From assembly GCA_012963885.1 (NCBI GenBank), contig DTUY01000403.1:1-64000 (forward strand): a DNA stretch of 64,000 nt. Reading direction: 5' to 3'. A model generated the notes under the pieces. That model did no database searches. It saw only the letters and a list, made by a program, of their open reading frames with translations, and was not told the origin of the DNA. This DNA is from Candidatus Poribacteria bacterium. Its GTDB lineage: Bacteria; Poribacteria; WGA-4E; UBA9662. Every line of letters begins with the position of its first letter. Within the stretch, counting starts at the first letter, position 1. The translations under genes were made by a program, and so were the position numbers. Below are positions 57,330 to 64,000 of this stretch, piece after piece.

Positions 57330-58367
57330 TTATTCGATGGTGATCTGTTTCTCTATTTTAGCACTATCATAAAGTCCATCCAAGATCTTCATAAAAGCGT
57401 AGGCATCCGTTGATGAAACGTCTGGTTCAACCTCCCCAGAGATCGCCATGGCAAAGTGTTCGATTTCATAGAAGAACGTTGGCACATCGCCCCGCAATTC
57501 GGTGTGAGGGATATCTGGCAATTCGTTAATCTCTTCATGCTTGAATTCACCATTCTGGAACCGAGAAATTTTACCACTAGTTATGGCACCTGTAGTACCG
57601 TATAGTTCAACCACCGTTGGTGAATCAGAATGGTTCATTCGGGAGCAATCGATCTGAATCGTTTTGTCACCCTCAAAACCGACAATACCAGTGAAATAAT
57701 CTTCGGCAGGGCCCTCAGGGCCATCGTAGACTGGATAGAGGGCATGTTTCGCACCAAAAGCCCACATAGGATCAGGACATCCCATCCACCACCACGCCAA
57801 ATCTAGTTCATGCGAATAATGCTGTCCTAAAGAGCCACCTTTGTAACCGTAGGCGTGCAGCCAGCGATTATTTTGATTTAATGGTGGAATGGAGTTGTAT
57901 TTTCCAAAAATACGGGCGTGATAAGGATCTCCGATTTGGCCATTAAACACTGCAGCCCGAATTTTCCGGTTGTGCGGAAAATGGCGCATAAAATAGCAGA
58001 ACTGTAATACCTTACCGGCATCCCTAGCCGCAGATTCCATCTCTAGGATCTCTGGTGCGCGAATTGCATGCGGCTTCTGGACGAGCACGTGTTTCTCTGC
58101 TTCAAGTGCGTCAAGTACCATCTGTAGGCGACCATCAGGTGAAGTTGCAAGGTACACGGCATCAATTTGTGAATTTGCTAATAGGTTGTGACAATCTTCA
58201 TACGTTTCAGGAACTGAGAATTCTTTTGCTACCAACTGGCATCGGTCCGGCCAGATGTCAGCAACAGCAATAACTGTTGTTCGTGGAACAACCTTGGCTG
58301 CTTGTACTGCCTGACTACCGGCCCATCCACAACCAATAACACCTAACTGAATTGTTGATTCTGCCAT
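57330..58367 (-). CDS. Gfo/Idh/MocA-family oxidoreductase
   Basis: Roughly 345-aa dehydrogenase with LGVIGCGWAGSQAVQAA at the Rossmann start, KHVLVQKPHAIRAPEILE (EKP-type lysine motif, here VQKP) and HSHELDLAWWWMGCP in the substrate domain. The start at 58367 is set by GGAGGAATTGC before ATG; the upstream ATG at 58457 has no support. It is 74 bp upstream of the abhydrolase gene on the same strand, so these two are probably one unit with the Gfo/Idh gene at 55150. Confidence 0.88.
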   Translation of the reverse strand: MAESTIQLGVIGCGWAGSQAVQAAKVVPRTTVIAVADIWPDRCQLVAKEFSVPETYEDCHNLLANSQIDAVYLATSPDGRLQMVLDALEAEKHVLVQKPHAIRAPEILEMESAARDAGKVLQFCYFMRHFPHNRKIRAAVFNGQIGDPYHARIFGKYNSIPPLNQNNRWLHAYGYKGGSLGQHYSHELDLAWWWMGCPDPMWAFGAKHALYPVYDGPEGPAEDYFTGIVGFEGDKTIQIDCSRMNHSDSPTVVELYGTTGAITSGKISRFQNGEFKHEEINELPDIPHTELRGDVPTFFYEIEHFAMAISGEVEPDVSSTDAYAFMKILDGLYDSAKIEKQITIE

Positions 58368-58634
58368 GCAATTCCTCCGTTTGGTATATTTCCACCTGTT
58401 GAGGCATATCCCTAATCGGTCTTGCCTTTTTGAACCTATCGAAGTTCGTCCTAACAACTAAGCGTTGGGATACCTGTTAGTGGATTTCAAGCAACCAAGT
58501 GATTGAGATTATAACACTATTTTGTATAAGGCATCACCATTTTCAGTAGACCAAGTTGGGCGCTTAAGCTAGAATACTAGACCGTTAGCCGGAACCAGAT
58601 GGTATAGAGACAAACTATTGAATGAAGGACAGAG

Positions 58635-59729
58635 ATGGATTCAGTTCGATTTGGCATCCTCGGAGCCGGACGCGGTGCTGGGCTAGCCCTGGCAATGCGC
58701 CATGCGCCAACCGCCGAACTGGTCGCAATCTGTGACCAAGACGAGGGGCGGTTGGTTGCCATGGCTGACAAATCGCCGGTTTTAAAAACCTATACTTCAT
58801 GGCAGGCAATGCTAGACAGCGAAATCGACGCTGTTATTGTCGCGTCGCCGATGCCACTTCATGTCCAGCACAGCATTGATGCATTGGCTGCCGGTAAACA
58901 CGTTCTCTCCGAGGTTACTGCCGCAACCAGTATCGAGCAGTGCTGGCAACTGCGTGAAGCGGTTTTGTCCTCCAACCGGAAATACATGCTGGCTTCTAAC
59001 TATTGCTATATACGACCGTGGAGCATTGTCATGGGTCTGGTCAAGGCAGGTAGGTTCGGTCAACTCTACTATGGTGAAGCTGACCAGATCCAAGACTTTA
59101 AAATAGGCTTGCCTCATCCCAAACAAGGATACAATTGGCGGACAGAAGAACTCGCACTTCGACTTGGTCACCATTACATTACCCATGATCTAGGACCATT
59201 GTACCAAGTTTTTGGCGAGCGTGTTACGCAAGTAGTTTGTCTGGGATCCGGTCAGCACCATCTACCATGGGCACAAGCAGATGATACCTGTATCGTGCTC
59301 TGTCAGACAGAACATGGAAAGTTGATCCGCATTCGTCTCGATTTCTTTTCCAGCCGTCCGACAAACTTTGTTTACTATGGACTTCAGGGGACCGGTGCTT
59401 GTTACGAAGCGCCAAGGGGGCCACAGGATCAACACAAGATTTATATTGATGGTCAGACACCTCAAGGTACATGGCAGAATCTATGGGAGTTTGAGGATTA
59501 CCTGTCTGATGCGTGGAAACAGATGCCAGAGGAGGCAGTAGATAATAGTTACAATGGAGGTACCCCGTTGATGATCGAAGATTTTGCGTGCTGTATTATC
59601 GAAGATCGTCGACCACCAATAGATGTGGTGGATGCCCTAAATATGACTGCTCCCGGCCTAGTTTCAGAAATCTCGCGTGAGCTCGGGGGAGCTCCAGTGG
59701 ATGTCCCCGATTTCTCAAAAGGTACCTGA
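58635..59729 (+). CDS. Gfo/Idh/MocA-family oxidoreductase
   Basis: A 364-aa dehydrogenase with FGILGAGRGAGLALAMRHA, KHVLSEVTAATSIEQCWQL (the usual EKP is EVTA here, lysine lost) and HYITHDLGPLYQVFGERV. The substitution of the catalytic lysine parallels the one at 55150. It begins the plus-strand pair with the isomerase gene 67 bp downstream. The start follows AGGACAGAG. Confidence 0.87.
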   Translation: MDSVRFGILGAGRGAGLALAMRHAPTAELVAICDQDEGRLVAMADKSPVLKTYTSWQAMLDSEIDAVIVASPMPLHVQHSIDALAAGKHVLSEVTAATSIEQCWQLREAVLSSNRKYMLASNYCYIRPWSIVMGLVKAGRFGQLYYGEADQIQDFKIGLPHPKQGYNWRTEELALRLGHHYITHDLGPLYQVFGERVTQVVCLGSGQHHLPWAQADDTCIVLCQTEHGKLIRIRLDFFSSRPTNFVYYGLQGTGACYEAPRGPQDQHKIYIDGQTPQGTWQNLWEFEDYLSDAWKQMPEEAVDNSYNGGTPLMIEDFACCIIEDRRPPIDVVDALNMTAPGLVSEISRELGGAPVDVPDFSKGT

Positions 59730-59795
59730 GCATAGCTCAGGTAATCGTAGCTTATGTTTCTTGGTATAAGATTCAAGTCTATGGAGAAGAGCCTA

Positions 59796-60551
59796 ATGAC
59801 ATTCTCACTTGCTTACAGCACCCTTTATTGGCAGAGCCCTAATTTGGAGAGGGAACTTACACTTCTCAAGACATCTGGATGGCACGGTTGGGAAACTCGG
59901 CAGTCACTTGACTGGCTTGGATCTGCTCATCGAGTTCGCCGAATCTGTCAGGCAGTTGGTATCGAAGTGGCCGCAGTTTGTGGTCCGAACGTCACTCTGA
60001 GTACAACTGACGCGGTCCATGAAATCAACAAACGCCGAATTGAGTTTGCATCGGACCTTGAAGTTTCAGTCTTCATGACCAAGGGGCCTGGACGGTTTGA
60101 TAGATCGACAACTAACCAAGACTTGGATCAAATGGCTTGTGTTTACGAAGATCTAGCCGTTTATGCCAAGCCTCTCGGTGTTACTGTTACTTTTCATCCA
60201 CATGTTAACCATCTTGTCGACAGTGCTGATGAATGGCGAAAGTTTATGAGTCGGCTTGGTCAGTGTCAGCTTTGCTTTGACATGTCCCATGCGGTTCATT
60301 GGGGGTGCGATCTCACTCAAGCAGTTCATGACTTTCGTCACCAGATCTCTTATGTTCATTTGCACGATTACAAGAATGGTAATAGTGTGCAGTTAGGTGA
60401 AGGGATGATGTGTGATTATCCAACATTTCTTTCAACGCTGAAAAACATTGGTTATGAAGGTTGGATTACTGTTTGCCCTGGACAGGCAGAAGCACCGGTG
60501 AGCGAAAAGATTCGGGTCAATCGTGCCTATCTAAAGAGCATTGGGTACTGA
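59796..60551 (+). CDS. Sugar phosphate isomerase/epimerase (xylose isomerase-like TIM barrel)
   Basis: A 251-aa AP-endonuclease-2/xylose-isomerase-like barrel. Metal-ligand stretches are visible: VTFHPHVNHLVDSADEW, QLCFDMSHAVHWGCDLTQ and YVHLHDYKNGNSVQLGEGM. It probably epimerises or isomerises a keto- or inositol-type sugar; close relatives are IolE/IolI-like. The start at 59796 follows GGAGAAGAGCC. It is next to the Gfo/Idh gene, a common pairing in inositol and sugar catabolism. Confidence 0.85.
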   Translation: MTFSLAYSTLYWQSPNLERELTLLKTSGWHGWETRQSLDWLGSAHRVRRICQAVGIEVAAVCGPNVTLSTTDAVHEINKRRIEFASDLEVSVFMTKGPGRFDRSTTNQDLDQMACVYEDLAVYAKPLGVTVTFHPHVNHLVDSADEWRKFMSRLGQCQLCFDMSHAVHWGCDLTQAVHDFRHQISYVHLHDYKNGNSVQLGEGMMCDYPTFLSTLKNIGYEGWITVCPGQAEAPVSEKIRVNRAYLKSIGY

Positions 60552-60635
60552 TGATAGCCCACAGAGCGCAATCATGTCCCTCAGAATCGGCATCGACAGT
60601 AGTGTCAACTGGATGGACAATTCTTATTTGTCCTA

Positions 60636-61538
60636 TCAAGCAATTTCTGGCCGAGTTTCAATACCGCGTCGAATAATTTTCAATATAGCTTCTCGTTCAT
60701 TTCCCTTTAGTTCCAACCGTGGAGGACGGGTGGTTTCGGTTCCCAAACCGCACTCAGCCACGGCTAATTTGATATACTGAACCAACTTGGTGTGTGTATC
60801 CAAGTGAAGTAAAGGTGTGAACCAACGGTAGATTTCCAGAGCTTCCTGATATCTTCCGTTTATTGCTAGATTCCAAAGTGATATATTTTCTACTGGAAAA
60901 GCATTAACCAAACCTGCCACCCAACCGACAGCACCTAGCATAATACTCTCTAAGGCCAGATCATCGACACCACTAAAGAGAATATATCGGTCACCAACAG
61001 TGTTGATTAAGTCGGTAATCCTCCTGACATTCTCGGATGACTCTTTGATGGCGACAAGGGTCTCTTGGCCGCTCATTTCAGCAAACATATCCGGTGTAAT
61101 ATCCACGTTATAGGCAACCGGGTTGTTATAACACATAATTGGCAGATTCGTTGCCCGCGCTACCGATCTATAGTGAGATATCGTCTCGCGTCGATCAGAT
61201 TTGTAGACCATCGCGGGTAAAACCATTAGCCCGTCAACCCCCGACTCTTGGGCGTCAACCGCGTAACGACAAGCTAAAGAGGTAGTATACTCGGCCACAC
61301 CTGTCAGGACAGGGATACGGTTATCAACAGCTTCCACAGTGGCCTTAAGCACATCCAGCTTTTCCGAATATTCAAGAGAACTGTTTTCTCCAACGGTTCC
61401 CAGCATAATGACACCGTGGATACCAGCTTCAATCATTACTTCAACATGTTGAGTCGTAGCTGGTAAATCAAGCGAATGGTCATCCTTGAAATGTGTGGTG
61501 GCAGCAGGAAAAACACCGTTCCAATTTATGTTTTCCAA
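60636..61538 (-). CDS. Dihydrodipicolinate synthase (DapA)-family lyase
   Basis: A 300-aa class I aldolase-fold lyase. The Schiff-base lysine is VAIKESSEN, with the tyrosine/proton relay in IMCYNNPVAYN and GVIMLGTVGENSSL near the start. DapA-family members act on pyruvate with varied aldehydes; beside an enolase-superfamily dehydratase this suggests a 2-keto-3-deoxy acid or hydroxyproline-derived substrate. The start TTG at 61538 is chosen because AAGGA lies 7 nt upstream and it falls after the stop of the upstream gene; the longer frame from 61619 overlaps that gene. Same strand, 29 bp after the dehydratase stop. Confidence 0.82.
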   Translation of the reverse strand: MENINWNGVFPAATTHFKDDHSLDLPATTQHVEVMIEAGIHGVIMLGTVGENSSLEYSEKLDVLKATVEAVDNRIPVLTGVAEYTTSLACRYAVDAQESGVDGLMVLPAMVYKSDRRETISHYRSVARATNLPIMCYNNPVAYNVDITPDMFAEMSGQETLVAIKESSENVRRITDLINTVGDRYILFSGVDDLALESIMLGAVGWVAGLVNAFPVENISLWNLAINGRYQEALEIYRWFTPLLHLDTHTKLVQYIKLAVAECGLGTETTRPPRLELKGNEREAILKIIRRGIETRPEIA

Positions 61539-61566
61539 TTTGGATTCCTTAATAATTGAGTCATAT

Positions 61567-62670
61567 TTAGTCGATTTCAAAAACGGGATCGCCCAGAACG
61601 TCGCTTCGTAGGACCACACCTAAACCCGGTTCAGTCGAAGTGGTCATACGGCCGTTTTTCCGTTGTGGTGCGCCTGTTGCCGTACTAACCGTCACGTAAC
61701 TGTTGAAATCAGTTGATGTAAACAAAAAGTCCGGCGGAGTGCTATGTGCAAGATGGGCAATAGCCGCAGTTGTTAAATCCCCGCCCCAACTGTCTTCTAT
61801 CGTCATGGCAATTCCAAGTTCAACACAAAGGTCTCTGGCCAGTTTGGCTTTGGTTAATCCTCCAAACTTACTAATCTTGATATTAACGATATCCATTGCC
61901 TGATCAGCATGGCCTCGCAACAAAACGTCAATGTTGTCTATTAATTCATCCAGGACAAAAGGGTGATCGGTGCGTTGACGTATAGAAAGGCATTCTTGGT
62001 AACTTAAACAGGGTTGTTCGATGTACACATCGACATCCTTAACAGCTCGAATTACTCGGATAGCTTCATGTTTCAACCATCCAGTATTTGCGTCGGCAAT
62101 CAGCTTATCACCAGATTCCAACCTGTCGGCCACGGCATGAATACGCTCGATATCCGTTTCCGGGTTGGCTCCAACTTTCAACTGGAACCGTCGATAGCCC
62201 TCCTGCCGATAGCCAGCTACTTTCTCTGCCATTTCATCAGGAGATTCCTGCGATATTGCGCGATACAAGACAAAATCTTTCTCATATCGTCCACCAAGTA
62301 GTTCGCAGATGCTTTGGCCAGACGCTTGTCCCAAAATATCCCAACAGGCAATATCGATAGGTGACTTGACGTAAGGATGACCTTTTAGTGCTGCATCCAT
62401 TAATCGGTTTAGAGGCCCTAACTTGGTTGGGTCTTGACCAATTAAGTGCGGTGCTAGCTCTTTAATCCCAGAACGGGCACCACTGGCATATGCAGGCAGA
62501 TAAAATGGTCCTAGAGGGCAAACTTCTCCATATCCAATCAACCCTTCGTCCGTTTCCACTCGAACAATTGTACTATCGAAGACGGAGACAGATTTCCCTC
62601 TAGACCAATTATAACTACCTTCCTTTAATGGCAGATTGACCTGATAAGTTGCGATAGATGTAATTTTCAT
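61567..62670 (-). CDS. Enolase-superfamily dehydratase (cis-3-hydroxyproline dehydratase-like)
   Basis: A 367-aa mandelate racemase/muconate-lactonising type enzyme. Catalytic and metal residues are visible: [10 protein letters not shown] (first catalytic Lys), LIADANTGW and YIEQPCLSY and VLDELIDN (Asp, Glu, Asp/Glu metal ligands), [14 protein letters not shown] (second Lys) and [10 protein letters not shown]. Sequence character matches the group annotated as cis-3-hydroxy-L-proline dehydratase or proline-betaine racemases, but substrate is not proven. It heads the two-gene minus-strand unit with the DapA-family gene. Its ribosome site lies inside a small hairpin (62683-62699). Confidence 0.88.
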   Translation of the reverse strand: MKITSIATYQVNLPLKEGSYNWSRGKSVSVFDSTIVRVETDEGLIGYGEVCPLGPFYLPAYASGARSGIKELAPHLIGQDPTKLGPLNRLMDAALKGHPYVKSPIDIACWDILGQASGQSICELLGGRYEKDFVLYRAISQESPDEMAEKVAGYRQEGYRRFQLKVGANPETDIERIHAVADRLESGDKLIADANTGWLKHEAIRVIRAVKDVDVYIEQPCLSYQECLSIRQRTDHPFVLDELIDNIDVLLRGHADQAMDIVNIKISKFGGLTKAKLARDLCVELGIAMTIEDSWGGDLTTAAIAHLAHSTPPDFLFTSTDFNSYVTVSTATGAPQRKNGRMTTSTEPGLGVVLRSDVLGDPVFEID

Positions 62671-62682
62671 TATTTTATGATA

Positions 62683-62699
62683 CCTCTAATATTTAGAGG
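62683..62699 (-). promoter_or_regulatory. Small hairpin covering the likely ribosome site
   Basis: CCTCTAA-TAT-TTAGAGG is perfect. On the transcript the AGAGG of the right arm is the only purine-rich site before the ATG at 62670 (12 nt away), so folding could mask it. Confidence 0.35.
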
Positions 62700-62837
62700 A
62701 ATATAGCACTTTTCGCCATACCTGTCAATGATATGAATTCTTGCTAATATAAACTTAAGTACAAATTGAAAAAACAGGCTAAAAACCATAATTTCTGTCA
62801 TTGGTCAGAAATTAATATGATGCAATCACATAAAACG

Positions 62838-62862
62838 GACTGAGATCTTTCAAGTCTCAGTC
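62838..62862. terminator. Strong hairpin in the divergent promoter region
   Basis: GACTGAGA pairs with TCTCAGTC, and CTT/AAG inside extends it with a bulged T. There is no clear T-run on the plus strand; on the minus strand CGTTTTA follows. The transcript it acts on is uncertain. Confidence 0.35.
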
Positions 62863-62956
62863 TATTTGCTTTAACTGAAAAAACCAACCAGTTATTAGAT
62901 CAGAGTCAGCCATCCTTGGAGTTCGACAGAAAAAAACAGCAATTAGGAAATAAATA

Positions 62957-63583
62957 ATGGCTACTGGGACACAAGAAATCCCGCGATCTGTTCAAGCAGA
63001 TCCTGATGATGTGTTGCTTGTCAAACGGTTTCAGCGCGGAGAGGAGTCAGCTTTCAACGATTTGGTTATCCGTTACCAGAACGTAACCTACTCAATTGGC
63101 CCAACGATACGTCAAAACACATGAGGATGCTCTTGATATTACCCAAGATGTGTTCCTTAAAACCTATCGAGGATTGCCCCGTTTCAACGGGCGGTGCCGA
63201 TTTTATACATGGATCTACCGTATCACCATCAACCTCCGCATCGATCGCACACGCGCAGCGAATAAGACACCAAAAGAGAGGAATTGACACCTCGAAATCC
63301 GTCGATGATCTGCTGGCTAAGGTCGTGGATTTCAATTTTCCTCCGCCAACAAGATCCATCGAAACCGAAGAACTGTTGGCTCATTTCAGAACAGTAATGT
63401 TACAGTTATCATCCCAGCAACGCCAAGTCTTTATCCTTCGCCATCGGGATGGGATGATGCTTTCGGAGATTGCACAAAAATTGAAGTGACGCATCGATAC
63501 TCGATACTGTGAAGTCGCATCTCTTCTGCGCACGTAAGTGTTTGCAGAAGGAGATCCTTCCCTATTTGCGTGGTGAGTTGTAA
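62957..63583 (+). pseudogene. ECF sigma-70 factor, multiply broken
   Basis: An RpoE-type sigma factor in pieces. Region 2: VLLVKRFQRGEESAFNDLVI (from 62957), then after a shift near 63085-63100 AQRYVKTHEDALDITQDVFL and GRCRFYTWIYRITINLRIDR. After another shift near 63285: SIETEELLAHFRTVMLQLSS and RQVFILRHRDGMMLSEIAQK, region 4. The helix-turn-helix is cut by TGA at 63487-63489 and by an exact 7-bp tandem duplication (CGATACT at 63495-63501 and 63502-63508), after which VKSHLF and LQKEILPYLRGEL end at a TAA near 63583. No anti-sigma gene is readable downstream; 63584-63762 holds no gene. Confidence 0.7.
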
Positions 63584-63762
63584 GCCAAGCAAATGCTCTG
63601 CACAAAAGGCACTTCGATGCGGAGGCTTCTTAACTCGCTGAACAGACGTACCGGAGACTGATGTGGTATTTCATTGGAAAGTCACTTTTGCTGGCCTTCT
63701 CTATATTTAAGTTTAAGGCTCAATATACGCTGCCGCTGAGAGCTACAACATATACCGTCAGC

Positions 63763-64000
63763 TTACCAGTAAGCAATGGCTTCCGCAATTTCCCCCAGCC
63801 TTTTACCGTTCCATGTTACGTCCGCTACAATTGGCAAGGAGTGCGTCTCGATTTTCTCTGGGAATGTGGCTTGGATTTGGCAGACGCATTTTTCATTGGC
63901 GGGAACTGCAATCTCCGTCTTTTCCGGCCAGAGGTTGACGCCCTCAATAGAGAGGAAGTGAAGTTGGTATATTTGTGCTTTGGCTTGATAGTTAGTGATT
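63763..64000 (-). CDS. C-terminal end of an unidentified protein (runs off window)
   Basis: Minus-strand frame open from the window edge to TAA at 63763-63765. It reads EGVNLWPEKTEIAVPANEKC, then IQATFPEKIETHSLPIVADV and TWNGKRLGEIAEAIAYW. This looks like the beta-sandwich tail found at the end of several large hydrolases in Poribacteria-like genomes. Partial; family not assigned. Confidence 0.5.
   Translation of the reverse strand, partial: ITNYQAKAQIYQLHFLSIEGVNLWPEKTEIAVPANEKCVCQIQATFPEKIETHSLPIVADVTWNGKRLGEIAEAIAYW

Noticed and set aside
63487-63489. TGA in the sigma factor remnant as a second selenocysteine
   Set aside because: It replaces an arginine-type position in a helix, lies beside a 7-bp duplication and frameshifts, and no SECIS-like hairpin follows.

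Overview
This window looks like accessory-rich chromosome of an uncultured marine or sponge-associated bacterium, most like Candidatus Poribacteria or a neighbouring Planctomycetota/Latescibacterota-type lineage. The grounds are the gene mix rather than any marker search: DUF1501, DUF1549/DUF1553 and DUF1800 proteins, sulfatases, phytanoyl-CoA dioxygenases, many Gfo/Idh/MocA oxidoreductases, LamG and FG-GAP proteins, DUF3500, NamZ and DUF6784/6785 membrane proteins. Only one tRNA and one ribosomal protein gene are present, so the taxonomic call is an inference.

Layout. 0-6 kb: a decayed kinase, dispersed repeats, then an intact planctomycete-type DUF1549/1553 + DUF1501 pair. 6-24 kb: a graveyard of broken genes (heparinase-like, LamG, DUF6784/6785, penicillin acylase, FG-GAP, Kelch, cyclase) mixed with a few intact ones (PhyH, MDR dehydrogenase, PQQ-type propeller, glycosidase-like, 2-keto-4-pentenoate hydratase-like). 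A dispersed repeat family (called R1 here) and a 122-bp MITE sit among the remnants. 23.6-32.3 kb: an intact minus-strand run of a 620-aa orphan, an 876-aa FG-GAP propeller, PhyH and two sulfatases. 33-36.5 kb: a membrane protein, a DUF1800 gene carrying in-frame stops, and an intact DUF1501 gene. 37-38 kb: a SelA-like remnant. 38-46.8 kb: a well-preserved core block with quinone oxidoreductase, bL28, Rel (p)ppGpp enzyme, RecJ and an amidohydrolase. 47-49 kb: the most interesting locus. Here a glycine/proline-reductase selenoprotein-B-like gene is interrupted by one in-frame TGA exactly where relatives have a redox cysteine, and an SECIS-like hairpin follows the TGA. It is followed by a truncated FlhA. 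49-54.7 kb: DUF3500, NamZ, a degenerate EF-Tu paralogue, tRNA-Arg(CCG) and a two-part esterase. 55-62.7 kb: an intact catabolic set of three Gfo/Idh/MocA proteins, an abhydrolase, a sugar-phosphate isomerase, a DapA-family lyase and an enolase-superfamily dehydratase. 63-64 kb: a decayed ECF sigma factor and a partial gene.

Functionally, the intact genes point to turnover of sulfated or methylated polysaccharides, sugar acids and hydroxyproline-like compounds, plus stringent response and DNA repair. About fifteen genes are broken. Several frameshifts lie in homopolymers, so part of this could be read error, but the intact stretches over the core and catabolic blocks argue that most of the decay is real.
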